The notes under the pieces are model-generated. The model did not search any database. It had not been told where the DNA came from and saw only the letters and a list, made by a program, of their open reading frames with translations. Positions 1 through 7,985 of a stretch of 64,000 bases of DNA are shown here, piece by piece (position 1 is the stretch's first letter; the number at the start of each line of letters is the position of its first letter). The DNA is from an uncultured Sphingomonadaceae bacterium (GTDB taxonomy: Bacteria > Pseudomonadota > Alphaproteobacteria > Sphingomonadales > Sphingomonadaceae), in assembly GCA_947493955.1 (NCBI GenBank), contig CANLSQ010000001.1, positions 1,798,001-1,862,000 on the forward strand, written 5' to 3'. The translations under genes were made by a program, and so were the position numbers.

Positions 1-1
1 G

Positions 2-1351
2 CTGTTCAACATCGCCCCGACATTAATCGAGCTGATCGCGGTGCTGGTCATTTTTCAGGTGAAATTCGGCTTTGGTCTGGTCGCCGCAACCGTCGCAATG
101 GTGGCCATCTATATTACATTCACCCGCAAGGTAACTGACTGGCGCAACGCTCTGCGTGCGGAAATGAATGATATGGACACACGGGCGATTGGCCGTTCCG
201 TCGATGCGCTGCTTAACTACGAGACCGTGAAATATTTTACCGCCGAAGAACGTGAGGGCGAACGATATAACCGGGCAATGCAGGATTGGGCCAATGCGGC
301 GGTCAAATCGGAAAATTCTCTGGGCATGCTCAATATCGGGCAATCGATCATCACCAACCTGACCATGTTCGGGGCGATGAGCTACAGCGTCTATGGCTGG
401 AGCCAGGGGCAGCTCACCGTCGGTGACCTGGTACTGGTCAACGCGCTCCTGATGCAATTATTTCGGCCGCTGGATCTGCTCGGCATGGTTTATCGCACCA
501 TCCGTCAGGGTCTGGTGGATATGGATGCGATGTTCAAACTGATCGATACCGATCCGGAAATTACTGACAAACCGGGTGCAGCGACACTGAATGTCAGTAC
601 CGGTCAGGTGACATTTGAGGATGTCGCTTTTGCCTATGATGAGGACCGCGCAATCCTCCATGGCCTTAGCTTTGAAGTGCCACCCGATGGAACATTGGCT
701 ATTGTCGGACCGTCCGGTGCGGGCAAATCCACCCTCGCGCGGTTGCTGTTCCGCTTTTATGATCCGCAAGCCGGACGGATACTGATTGATGGTCAGGATA
801 TTTCCAATGTCACCCAGAACAGCCTGCGCGGCGCCATTGGTATCGTGCCGCAGGACAGCGTGCTGTTCAACGACACGATCGGCTATAATATCGGCTATGG
901 CCGCGAAGGCGCCACCCAGGCGGAGATCGAGGAAGTGGCGCGCGGTGCAGCGCTGGATGGCTTTATAGCCAAGCTTCCTGACGGCTATGACACGCAGGTC
1001 GGCGAGCGCGGTCTCAAACTGTCCGGTGGTGAGAAACAGCGCGTCGCCATCGCCCGGACCTTGCTCAAAAACCCGCCCGTGCTGATATTGGACGAGGCAA
1101 CATCGGCGCTCGACAGCCGCACCGAAGACGAGATTCAGGCGACACTCGCCAAAATCTCGGAACGCCGCACCACCCTGATCATCGCCCACCGGCTATCGAC
1201 TATCACCCATGCCGACGAGATTATCGTTCTCAACGAAGGCCGGATTGCAGAGCGTGGCAATCACAGGGCACTGCTTGCCGAAGAAGGCCTTTATGCGGAA
1301 ATGTGGCAACGACAGGCGGAGGACCGGCAATTGGAGCAGGTTGAAGTTTAA
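2..1351 (+). CDS. Atm1-type ABC exporter, permease-ATPase fusion (5' end cut by window)
   Basis: The frame is open from the first base (read from base 2), so the N-terminus lies outside the window. What remains is the end of the transmembrane domain followed by a full nucleotide-binding domain. The stretch NYETVKYF is typical of the Atm1/ABCB7 group, which exports glutathione-linked sulfur or metal compounds across the inner membrane. Counting from base 41, the Walker A GPSGAGKST is near residue 222, the signature LSGGEKQR near 327, the Walker B LILDEATSALD near 347 and the H-loop IIAHRLST near 378. All ATPase motifs are intact. The exporter class is well supported; the substrate is inferred from the family only. 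It ends in a convergent arrangement with the next gene, with a palindromic element between. Confidence 0.9.
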   Translation: MFNIAPTLIELIAVLVIFQVKFGFGLVAATVAMVAIYITFTRKVTDWRNALRAEMNDMDTRAIGRSVDALLNYETVKYFTAEEREGERYNRAMQDWANAAVKSENSLGMLNIGQSIITNLTMFGAMSYSVYGWSQGQLTVGDLVLVNALLMQLFRPLDLLGMVYRTIRQGLVDMDAMFKLIDTDPEITDKPGAATLNVSTGQVTFEDVAFAYDEDRAILHGLSFEVPPDGTLAIVGPSGAGKSTLARLLFRFYDPQAGRILIDGQDISNVTQNSLRGAIGIVPQDSVLFNDTIGYNIGYGREGATQAEIEEVARGAALDGFIAKLPDGYDTQVGERGLKLSGGEKQRVAIARTLLKNPPVLILDEATSALDSRTEDEIQATLAKISERRTTLIIAHRLSTITHADEIIVLNEGRIAERGNHRALLAEEGLYAEMWQRQAEDRQLEQVEV

Positions 1352-1359
1352 GCGGTTGT

Positions 1360-1432
1360 GCTCCGCACTTGATGCGGAGCCTGGAGTAGACGGGCGTAAC
1401 AGCCATCCTGGGCTCCGCATCAAGTGCGGAGC
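1360..1432. repeat. REP-like compound palindrome between convergent genes
   Basis: Two 22-bp arms (1360-1381 and 1411-1432) are perfect inverted copies of each other, separated by 29 bp. Each arm is itself nearly palindromic (CTCCGCA, five-base spacer, TGCGGAG). This is the layout of paired REP/BIME-type elements. It lies between two converging stop codons and could fold in transcripts from either side, acting as a terminator or mRNA stabiliser. No T-run follows, so it is not a standard intrinsic terminator. I saw no second copy in this window. Confidence 0.8.
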
Positions 1433-1449
1433 CCATCACGCGCAACCTA

Positions 1450-2973
1450 TCACTCCACTTCCAGTTTCTGCCACGCCAGATCGGCAAATTCGCATAGCAG
1501 CGGTCTTGTCTCTCGCGGGTCGATGATATCCTCGACGCTAAACTGTTCCGCCGTGCGGAACGGTGATGTCACCTGATTGAGTTTGGCCTTGATCTCTTCC
1601 AGCCGGGCCGCTGGGTCCTCAGACGCTTCAATGTCTGCCTTGTAAGCAACCTCCAGTCCGCCTGCGATCGGCAACGACCCCCAATCGCCACTCGGCCAGG
1701 CAAAACGATATTGGAAATTTTCCGCATTGGACATCGCGCTGCCCGCAATACCGTAGGCACGCCGCACGATGATACTGGCCCATGGCACGGTTGCTTTATA
1801 GACCGCGTTCATCGCCTGCACGCCATAGCGGATCGTGCCGGTGCGTTCGGCATCTTCGCCAATCATGAAACCCGGATTGTCGACCAGATGAACCACCGGC
1901 AGACGGAACTGATCCGCCAGCTTTGCAAAACGCTCGACCTTTTCCGATGACTTAGCTTCCCAGCTACCACCCAGAAAACTGGGGTCATTGGCCAGCACCG
2001 CCACCGGGTAACCATCCAGCCTCGCAAATGCCGTAATAGCCGCCCTGCCCCAACGTTTGCCCATCTCGAAAACCGAGCCCTTGTCGAAAACCGAGTCCAT
2101 AATCTTGCGCATGGAATAGACTTGCTTGTCACCGCGCGGAACGGCCGAGAGCAAGGCTTCATCGCGCCGTCCGGCAGGATCGCCCGTAACCACCCGTTCG
2201 GCCCGCTGGTTGATATTGCTCGGCAGGTAAGACAGGAATTTGCGCGCTGTGGCGAAAGCCTCGGCCTCGCTGCCAACCTCCTCATCAACAACGCCATTTC
2301 GGGTGTGAATCTCGCTGCCGCCCAGTTCTTCCTTGGTCAGGTTGTCGCCAATTGCGGCGGCAACAGCGGGGCCGGCGGCAAATAGTTGCGACAACCCGCG
2401 CACCATGATGGAGTAGTGACTCGCCACAGTCCGGGCAGCGCCCATACCTGCTGTCGGTCCTAGCGCCAGCGCCACGACGGGTACTGTTTCCTGATTTTTG
2501 ATAATATCTTCCCAACCGGGCACTGCAGGGACATAGGTAAAGCCCATATCCTCCAGCGATTTGACGGAACCGCCACCGCCGGTGCCATCAATCATGCGGA
2601 TCATGGGGATGCCCAGCGTATGGGCCATTTTCTCGCATTGGGTAAACTTGCGGTGCAACGCTGCATCCGCCGCGCCGCCGCGAACCGTGAAATCATCAGC
2701 GCTCGCAACCACTGGGCGGCCTTCGATATTGGCACGGCCAAAGATCAGATTGCTCGGGGCGAAATCCTCAAATTCCGCTTTTTCGTTATAGGTCCCGCGC
2801 CCGGCAATCTTGCCAATCTCGCGAAATGACCCTTCGTCAACAATTCCGGCTATCCGCGCCCGGGCATCAAGCTTGCCGCGCCCATGCTGGCGAGAAACTT
2901 TCTCCTCCCCGCCCATTTTTTCTGCGAGCCGCTGCCGCTCGCGCAGCTCTTCAATTTCCGGTTTCCATGTCAT
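1450..2973 (-). CDS. acyl-CoA carboxylase beta subunit (carboxyltransferase)
   Basis: A 507-residue protein with both halves of the biotin-dependent carboxyltransferase fold, the length of propionyl-CoA carboxylase beta chains. It transfers CO2 from carboxybiotin to an acyl-CoA. Visible family landmarks are the glycine-rich GTGGGG near residue 130, GPTAGMGAA near 172 in the N-terminal crotonase-like half, and DNPGFMIG near 366 with RRAYGIAG near 403 in the C-terminal half. No biotin carboxylase/biotin carrier alpha subunit lies in the window, so its partner must be elsewhere. The acyl-CoA substrate (propionyl, methylcrotonyl or other) cannot be decided from the sequence. The gene converges on the ABC exporter. 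Confidence 0.88.
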   Translation of the reverse strand: MTWKPEIEELRERQRLAEKMGGEEKVSRQHGRGKLDARARIAGIVDEGSFREIGKIAGRGTYNEKAEFEDFAPSNLIFGRANIEGRPVVASADDFTVRGGAADAALHRKFTQCEKMAHTLGIPMIRMIDGTGGGGSVKSLEDMGFTYVPAVPGWEDIIKNQETVPVVALALGPTAGMGAARTVASHYSIMVRGLSQLFAAGPAVAAAIGDNLTKEELGGSEIHTRNGVVDEEVGSEAEAFATARKFLSYLPSNINQRAERVVTGDPAGRRDEALLSAVPRGDKQVYSMRKIMDSVFDKGSVFEMGKRWGRAAITAFARLDGYPVAVLANDPSFLGGSWEAKSSEKVERFAKLADQFRLPVVHLVDNPGFMIGEDAERTGTIRYGVQAMNAVYKATVPWASIIVRRAYGIAGSAMSNAENFQYRFAWPSGDWGSLPIAGGLEVAYKADIEASEDPAARLEEIKAKLNQVTSPFRTAEQFSVEDIIDPRETRPLLCEFADLAWQKLEVE

Positions 2974-3016
2974 GCGCCCGGTTTAACCGAGTGATTAAGG
3001 GAGGGGAAGCAGGAAT

Positions 3017-4120
3017 CTACTCTTCGTCACCATATATGGATACACTTGTTGTACCATCGCTCGTCGCGCGGCCGCGGTACATGCCCGGTGTGTTGAAGCT
3101 ATAACCCGCCTGGCCCCAAGGCGTGGCGAATATAATGCCACCGGTGCCGCCAATCCCCCCGAGTTCCGCGATCACATCATCGGCGATTTCCTGCACTTCC
3201 GCGTCGTCCAGGATAAATTCGCTAGCATGGATCAAGTAACTATAGTTGCCGTCCTTGTCCTTCGGCACCGTGGTCTGCGCCTCTTCGATCGCGGTGGGGA
3301 AGCGCATTCGGATGCGTGTGCAGATTTCATGGGCAACACCCAACCGGATAAAATATTCACCGGCACCGGTCGCTGATATCGCGCAGCTGCGATTGTCAGC
3401 ATAGGTGCCCGCGCCAACTACCGGGCTGTCACCAATCCTCCCCCATCTCTTGCCAGTCATCCCGCCAGTGCTGGTGCCGGCAGCCATATTGCCTTTGCTG
3501 TCCATCGCAACGGCCCCGACGGTACCGAATTTATAATCGACATCAGTGACGCTTACCTGCTTGGCCAACACGTCTTCTATCTGTTTGAGACGACGCGGCG
3601 TGGCATAATAGTCTGGCGTCACCTGCTCCAGGCCCTGTTCACGGCTGAACTGGTCGGCGCCCTTGCCGGACAGCATGACATGCGGGCTGTTATCCTTGAC
3701 CGCCCGGGCCAGCAATATCGGGTTCTTCGTTGCTGTGACACCGGCGACGGCGCCAGCAGACAAGTCGCTGCCGTCCATGATGCTGCTATCCAGCTCGTTG
3801 GTCTTGTCCCAGGTGAAAACCGCGCCTTTGCCGGCGTTGAAATTGGGATCATTCTCCAGAAGCACTATGGTTGCGGTAATTGCGTCCATCGCGCTGCCGC
3901 CGGCTTTCAGAATTCTGGATCCTTCGGCCAGTGCCTTGTTCAAGGCAGTCCGGATTTCTGCGTCTTTTTCAGGTGTGATCTTTTCACGCTCAATCGTCCC
4001 GGCACCGCCATGAATGGCAATGGACCAGTTTACTTCCCGATCCGTTTGGGCTGACGCACTGTTGCTGAGGGCCAGCGCGGCCATCGTTAAAACCGGTGCG
4101 ATAATTGCGAATTTGAACAT
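3017..4120 (-). CDS. secreted isoaspartyl peptidase / plant-type L-asparaginase
   Basis: A 367-residue Ntn-hydrolase precursor. A signal peptide covers about residues 1-24 and ends in SASA, so the enzyme is probably periplasmic. The family splits itself before a Thr; here that is Thr200 in YKFGTVGAVA, followed by the conserved GTSTGG motif. GGAG at 38-41 is the N-terminal substrate pocket signature. Known relatives remove isoaspartyl residues from peptides and hydrolyse L-asparagine. The gene lies 81 bp downstream of the SDR gene on the same strand; whether they share a transcript is unclear. Confidence in the family is high; preference for peptide or free asparagine is not resolved. Confidence 0.9.
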   Translation of the reverse strand: MFKFAIIAPVLTMAALALSNSASAQTDREVNWSIAIHGGAGTIEREKITPEKDAEIRTALNKALAEGSRILKAGGSAMDAITATIVLLENDPNFNAGKGAVFTWDKTNELDSSIMDGSDLSAGAVAGVTATKNPILLARAVKDNSPHVMLSGKGADQFSREQGLEQVTPDYYATPRRLKQIEDVLAKQVSVTDVDYKFGTVGAVAMDSKGNMAAGTSTGGMTGKRWGRIGDSPVVGAGTYADNRSCAISATGAGEYFIRLGVAHEICTRIRMRFPTAIEEAQTTVPKDKDGNYSYLIHASEFILDDAEVQEIADDVIAELGGIGGTGGIIFATPWGQAGYSFNTPGMYRGRATSDGTTSVSIYGDEE

Positions 4121-4201
4121 GATGCGGTTCCTTTTGGCAAAGGTTTAGCACCAATAATCAGAGCCGCAACCATTGTGATATGGTCAATGCGCCACCAAAA
4201 A

Positions 4202-4867
4202 TTACCATGGTATTTCGCGCCCGCTATAATCATGAAACATTCCCGTCTGCGCATGATCAAGATTATCGATTACCTCGCGCATTCCGCTCACACTTTCCTG
4301 TGGGGTCAAGTCGGCATGAGGACCACCCATATCGGTCTGGACCCAGCCAGGATGCATCATGGTGAGGGTCAGTCCTTCGTCCTTCCACTGGTTGGAAAGC
4401 GACTTCCATGCCTGGTTCACCGCCGCCTTGCTGGAACGATAATACATCATCTCACCGCTGTCATTTTCAGCAATACTGCCGACCTGGCTGGAGATCACGA
4501 CCATCTTCTTGTCATTTGACTTGGCAACATTGTCTTTGAGCGCATTGGCAAGCTTTACCGGCGCGACGACATTGACGTTGAATAGCTCCAACCAGCCATC
4601 GCGATCAAATTCCTGCGGACCGAAAATACCAGCATTGTTAATGTAAAGGTCAACCGGCTGGTCGCCGAGTTGGTTCATGAAACTTGCGACACTATCGTCA
4701 TCTGCCGCATCCAGTTGCATCGTCTTTGCATTGTTGATCGCGTTCAGCTCTGTGGCTTTTTCCGGTTCGCGCGCCGTACCAATGACGTCCCATCCATTGT
4801 CTGCATATTGTTTGGCCATTTCCAGCCCAATGCCGCGATTGGCGCCGGTTATCAGAACAGTTCCCAT
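4202..4867 (-). CDS. short-chain dehydrogenase/reductase (SDR family)
   Basis: A 221-residue classical SDR with the Rossmann motif TGANRGIG at residues 7-14, NNAG at 77-80, catalytic Ser around 126-127 and the YxxxK pair at Tyr143/Lys147. It therefore reduces or oxidises a carbonyl/alcohol with NAD(P)H in the cytoplasm; the substrate is not predictable. Within SDRs it resembles the C-factor/carbonyl-reductase-like group by its short length and early glycine motif. An AGAGGA Shine-Dalgarno sequence sits just upstream of the ATG. It is transcribed divergently from ispG across a 117-bp gap. Confidence 0.88.
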   Translation of the reverse strand: MGTVLITGANRGIGLEMAKQYADNGWDVIGTAREPEKATELNAINNAKTMQLDAADDDSVASFMNQLGDQPVDLYINNAGIFGPQEFDRDGWLELFNVNVVAPVKLANALKDNVAKSNDKKMVVISSQVGSIAENDSGEMMYYRSSKAAVNQAWKSLSNQWKDEGLTLTMMHPGWVQTDMGGPHADLTPQESVSGMREVIDNLDHAQTGMFHDYSGREIPW

Positions 4868-4984
4868 GATTATTTCCTCTATAATATTGTGCTTTTTTGG
4901 GGTGCAGACGCAATCGCCCCTCGCACCAGCGGTATGAAACCGCTATATAGCACGGAACGAGCAATATTGTGACAGGTTCCCATC

Positions 4985-6121
4985 ATGACAGCCGATAATC
5001 CCTCCCTGCGTCCATGGCGCGATATAGAGCGCCGCAAGAGCCGCAAGATCATGGTCGGTGACGTGCCAGTGGGCGGGGATGCACCGATTACCGTGCAGAC
5101 AATGACCAACACACTGACCAGCGATCCCAAGGCAACCATTGATCAAATCCGCCGTTGTGAAGAGGCGGGCGTCGATATCATTCGTGTGTCCTGCCCCGAT
5201 GTCGAGAGCACGACCGCGCTCAAACAGATTGTCCGCGCCAGCCGGGTACCAATCGTCGCGGATATTCACTTTCATTATAAGCGCGGCATCGAAGCCGCCG
5301 AGGCGGGCGCGGCCTGCCTGCGGATCAATCCCGGCAATATCGGCAACGCCGCGCGGGTCAAGGAAGTGGTCGATGCGGCCAAAGCCAATGGCTGTGCCAT
5401 CCGGATCGGGGTCAATGCCGGTAGTCTGGAAAAGGACCTGCTCGAAAAATACGGCGAGCCTTGTCCTGAGGCGCTGGTCGAAAGCGCGCTCGATCATATC
5501 AAGATTTTGCAGGATCATGATTTTCACGAATATAAGGTCGCAGTGAAGGCATCTGATGTGTTTTTAGCCGTCGCCGCCTATTCGCAGCTTGCTGATGCGG
5601 TGGATTGTCCGCTGCATCTGGGCATTACCGAAGCAGGCGGTCTGATCGGCGGCACGGTTAAAAGCTCTATCGGTATGGGCAACCTGCTTTGGGCCGGCAT
5701 TGGCGACACGATCCGCGTGAGCCTTTCAGCCGAGCCGGAAGAAGAAGTCCGGGTTGGCTATGAAATGCTCAAAGCGCTGGGCCTACGCACCCGCGGCGTC
5801 CGTGTGGTTAGCTGCCCAAGCTGCGCGCGGCAGGGCTTTGATGTCATCCGCACGGTCCAAACTTTGGAAGAACGTCTGCAACATATCCGCACGCCCTTGT
5901 CGCTCTCCGTCCTCGGCTGTGTCGTCAACGGCCCCGGCGAAGCGCGCGAGACCGATATCGGCATAACCGGCGGCGGCGCGGGCAAGCATATGGTGTACTT
6001 GTCCGGCGTGACCGATCATCATGTCGCTGATGTCGATATGGTCGACCATATCGTGAAGCTGGTCGAAGCCAAAGCGGCCGAGATCGAAGCGGCGACGGAA
6101 CAGGTAGAAGCAGCGGAGTAA
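4985..6121 (+). CDS. ispG: 4-hydroxy-3-methylbut-2-enyl diphosphate synthase (flavodoxin)
   Basis: A 378-residue protein, close to the E. coli enzyme in length. IspG (GcpE) converts 2-C-methyl-D-erythritol 2,4-cyclodiphosphate to HMBPP, the penultimate step of the MEP isoprenoid pathway, using a 4Fe-4S cluster. The N-terminal TIM barrel shows the conserved VQTMTNT near residue 38 and LRINPGNIG near 110. The cluster-binding cysteines are in CPSC near 275-278 and CVVNGPGEA near 311. All expected cluster ligands are present. The gene stands alone, divergent from the SDR gene; no other MEP gene is in the window. Confidence 0.96.
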   Translation: MTADNPSLRPWRDIERRKSRKIMVGDVPVGGDAPITVQTMTNTLTSDPKATIDQIRRCEEAGVDIIRVSCPDVESTTALKQIVRASRVPIVADIHFHYKRGIEAAEAGAACLRINPGNIGNAARVKEVVDAAKANGCAIRIGVNAGSLEKDLLEKYGEPCPEALVESALDHIKILQDHDFHEYKVAVKASDVFLAVAAYSQLADAVDCPLHLGITEAGGLIGGTVKSSIGMGNLLWAGIGDTIRVSLSAEPEEEVRVGYEMLKALGLRTRGVRVVSCPSCARQGFDVIRTVQTLEERLQHIRTPLSLSVLGCVVNGPGEARETDIGITGGGAGKHMVYLSGVTDHHVADVDMVDHIVKLVEAKAAEIEAATEQVEAAE

Positions 6122-6145
6122 TCACCGGCTCTCGCTACTTGAGAC

Positions 6146-6904
6146 TCAAGCCCGCTTTTTCCCACTGATCAGATACGCCATGTCCCAAGCGATCGGGCTA
6201 GATTTCTGACGCTCGGCAACAAGGCGCTCCTTTAGACCCTCGGGCTGGATCGTTTCCCGGTCCGCAACACCGGCATCGACCACCCTCGCCACCAAATGAT
6301 CTGCGAGATCTTCAATCCCTTGATCTCTCGCCGAACCCAGCATGATCATCTCGGCGCGATAATGATCAACACCAAGACCCGCTAGATCGAAAAGTTTCGG
6401 AAGGTCGAGACCCATCGTGATCGTTCCCTTTTCTGCTGCAATCATACGCCAAAGCCAGTCATGAGCCTGTCGATGCTGGGGTATCGGCCCCGCCGCAAAG
6501 GGCATACCGGTCGCACTATGTTCCTGAAAGATCATCAACCCATCCGGTTTGAGCAAAGCAGCCAATCGCGTGAGCGTTTCTTCTGCGTCCGGCAAATACA
6601 TTAATATCCGGCGACCGACTATGGCATCGAACGGCTCCCAGTCCGGCAGGCTGCCGGAAAGATCAACATTCTCATAAGCGATGTCGACTTGGCCTGGTTC
6701 AGCGGGCTGATCTTTTGCTTCTGCTAGCCGATCCTCACTGCTGTCGACTCCAAGAGCATGACCATTCTTCCCGACCAACTCAGCCAGTTCGCGCGTTAAA
6801 AGGCCATTCGCGCAGCCGATGTCCAGAACCCGCATGCCCGGTTTCAAACCGGCATCGCGCAAAAATCGAGATGTTGGAGCGTTGCTTGGATTAATCATAG
6901 GCAC
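6146..6904 (-). CDS. class I SAM-dependent methyltransferase
   Basis: A 252-residue protein with SAM-binding motif I LDIGCANG at residues 27-34, an acidic residue after the second strand (GVDSSEDRL) and the motif IV-like DAIVGRRILMYL. The C-terminal part is helical and probably covers the substrate. It is a cytoplasmic small-molecule methyltransferase of the UbiE/BioC-like group; the substrate is unknown. The start codon lies 14 bp from a perfect 16-bp palindrome that probably controls it. No pathway partner is adjacent: its divergent neighbour is a small monooxygenase-fold protein. Confidence 0.82.
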   Translation of the reverse strand: MPMINPSNAPTSRFLRDAGLKPGMRVLDIGCANGLLTRELAELVGKNGHALGVDSSEDRLAEAKDQPAEPGQVDIAYENVDLSGSLPDWEPFDAIVGRRILMYLPDAEETLTRLAALLKPDGLMIFQEHSATGMPFAAGPIPQHRQAHDWLWRMIAAEKGTITMGLDLPKLFDLAGLGVDHYRAEMIMLGSARDQGIEDLADHLVARVVDAGVADRETIQPEGLKERLVAERQKSSPIAWDMAYLISGKKRA

Positions 6905-6917
6905 CCCCTGCTAAATG

Positions 6918-6933
6918 ATATGTTATAACATAT
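6918..6933. promoter_or_regulatory. 16-bp perfect palindrome, candidate operator
   Basis: The sequence ATATGTTATAACATAT is its own reverse complement and lies 14 bp upstream of the methyltransferase ATG, inside the 132-bp divergent region shared with the monooxygenase-like gene. Size and AT-richness fit a site for a dimeric winged-helix repressor (ArsR, MarR or similar). No matching regulator gene is next to it, so the binding protein is unknown. Confidence 0.55.
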
Positions 6934-7036
6934 TGTTATTTATTTCCAGTTCAAGTGGCTTTTGGCTTGCAACGATACGTGAAGAGGTTGAAAATAACTG
7001 ACACAGGGGGCCAATCAATTATTAAGTCTGGAACCT

Positions 7037-7330
7037 ATGACGAACACCCTATTCGGCTTCGCCAAAATCACCCCAAAATCCGAACACCGTGCCGACGCGC
7101 AGAATGCTATCCTCGCCATTGTTGAGGAAACTCGTGCAGAACCCGGATGCATCGAATTTACCGTTCTAACGGATGCAGATCAGGGACACATCTTCCTCTA
7201 TGAAGAATGGCAGGATGAAGCGGCCCTGAAAGAGCATCATAGCAAGCCCTATACCAAGGCGGTGATGGATAATTATGATAATTGGCTGGCCGAGCCTTTG
7301 CGGTTTGAAACGATGATCAAGCTTATGTGA
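7037..7330 (+). CDS. antibiotic biosynthesis monooxygenase (ABM) fold protein
   Basis: A 97-residue single-domain protein of the dimeric ferredoxin-like ABM family (quinol monooxygenase YgiN-like). Supporting features are the small size, the opening beta strand with KITPKSEH, the central EPGCIEFTVLTD segment, the ILYEEW-like segment IFLYEEW, and the AALKEHHSKPYTKA helix in which His and neighbouring residues are conserved. Family members oxidise quinols or aromatic polyketides without cofactors, but many have no known substrate. It converges with the Rrf2 gene with only 4 bp between stops. Confidence 0.82.
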   Translation: MTNTLFGFAKITPKSEHRADAQNAILAIVEETRAEPGCIEFTVLTDADQGHIFLYEEWQDEAALKEHHSKPYTKAVMDNYDNWLAEPLRFETMIKLM

Positions 7331-7334
7331 CTGG

Positions 7335-7844
7335 CTAAGCGCTTTTCTCGCTCAGCGGTTCGGCCTCTGCAGTTAGCCAACTCACAATGTCCAAGAGATG
7401 TTCCGGCTGAGAGTCGTTAACAACCTGCCCCGCCAGATCAGCCAGCGACACTGCGGCCAAACTGTCTCGAAACGCCTGCTCTGCAGAAGCAAAGGCAGCG
7501 GCGATCTGACAGGGCCGTTTGCAGTCTTCGGGTTTCAGACCACATGGGCCGTTTTGACGAATTTCGGTGCACCGGAATGCTGGACCTTTCCCATCAACCG
7601 CGGCGGTAATATCCCATAGCGTAATCTCGTCAGCCGGTTTGGCGAGGCGATAGCCGCCATGCGCGCCGCGTGATGTTTGCGTTATCCCGGCCTTGCTTAA
7701 GGCTTGTAGCTGCTTCGCCATATAGGGCGCTGGCACTCCATGATAGCGCGCCAGGGCTTCCGCCTTCAGACCGCGACCGGGGGGAAGGCCATTTAGCAAC
7801 GCGGCGGCGTGCGCCGCCCATTCAACACCCTTGGAAATCTGCAT
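7335..7844 (-). CDS. Rrf2-family transcriptional regulator with four Cys
   Basis: A 169-residue winged-helix protein of the Rrf2 family (IscR, NsrR and CymR relatives). The recognition-helix region is APYMAKQLQALSKAG near residue 39, and the wing carries the conserved SRGAHGGYRLAKP at 58-70. Cysteines at 92, 101, 108 and 112 (C-x8-C-x6-C-x3-C) could hold an Fe-S cluster or form disulfides, so redox or NO sensing is likely but not proven. It faces the gene for a membrane/AhpD-like protein; two palindromes of the same design lie between them, one 21 bp upstream of this start, which suggests autoregulation plus control of the divergent gene. Confidence 0.88.
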   Translation of the reverse strand: MQISKGVEWAAHAAALLNGLPPGRGLKAEALARYHGVPAPYMAKQLQALSKAGITQTSRGAHGGYRLAKPADEITLWDITAAVDGKGPAFRCTEIRQNGPCGLKPEDCKRPCQIAAAFASAEQAFRDSLAAVSLADLAGQVVNDSQPEHLLDIVSWLTAEAEPLSEKSA

Positions 7845-7864
7845 CGTCTACCTGTTTTCTTCCC

Positions 7865-7891
7865 TTATTCCGATACTTCATATCCGAATAA
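7865..7891. promoter_or_regulatory. candidate Rrf2 operator O1
   Basis: An inverted repeat with 11-bp arms, TTATTCCGATA and TATCCGAATAA, around a 5-bp spacer; one of eleven pairs mismatches. It starts 21 bp upstream of the rrf2-type start codon, where repressor binding would block its own promoter. A second site with the same arm sequence and same spacer length lies 70 bp away. Confidence 0.7.
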
Positions 7892-7920
7892 GATCCCCGC
7901 GGCAATTTCCCGGCTTCATA

Positions 7921-7926
7921 TTGACA
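7921..7926 (+). promoter_or_regulatory. candidate -35 box of the divergent membrane-protein gene
   Basis: TTGACA matches the sigma-70-type -35 consensus. The -10 region expected 16-18 bp downstream falls in AT-rich DNA around 7943-7950, inside the second inverted repeat. This promoter would fire rightward toward the start at 7986. A bound Rrf2 protein would cover the -10 position. Confidence 0.45.
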
Positions 7927-7935
7927 ATATTTTTT

Positions 7936-7958
7936 ATTCGGATATTTATTATCTGAAT
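7936..7958. promoter_or_regulatory. candidate Rrf2 operator O2
   Basis: Arms ATTCGGATA (7936-7944) and TATCTGAAT (7950-7958) pair at 8 of 9 positions around a 5-bp spacer. This is the same design as the site at 7865-7891, with consensus ATTCSGATA-N5-TATCYGAAT. It overlaps the expected -10 region of the rightward promoter, 28 bp upstream of the membrane-protein start. Confidence 0.7.
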
Positions 7959-7985
7959 TAAAAAGACTCAGATGGGGAATTTGTC

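Noticed and set aside
458-1189. 243-codon minus-strand ORF inside the ABC exporter gene
   Set aside because: It is antisense to an intact ATPase domain and has no family resemblance.
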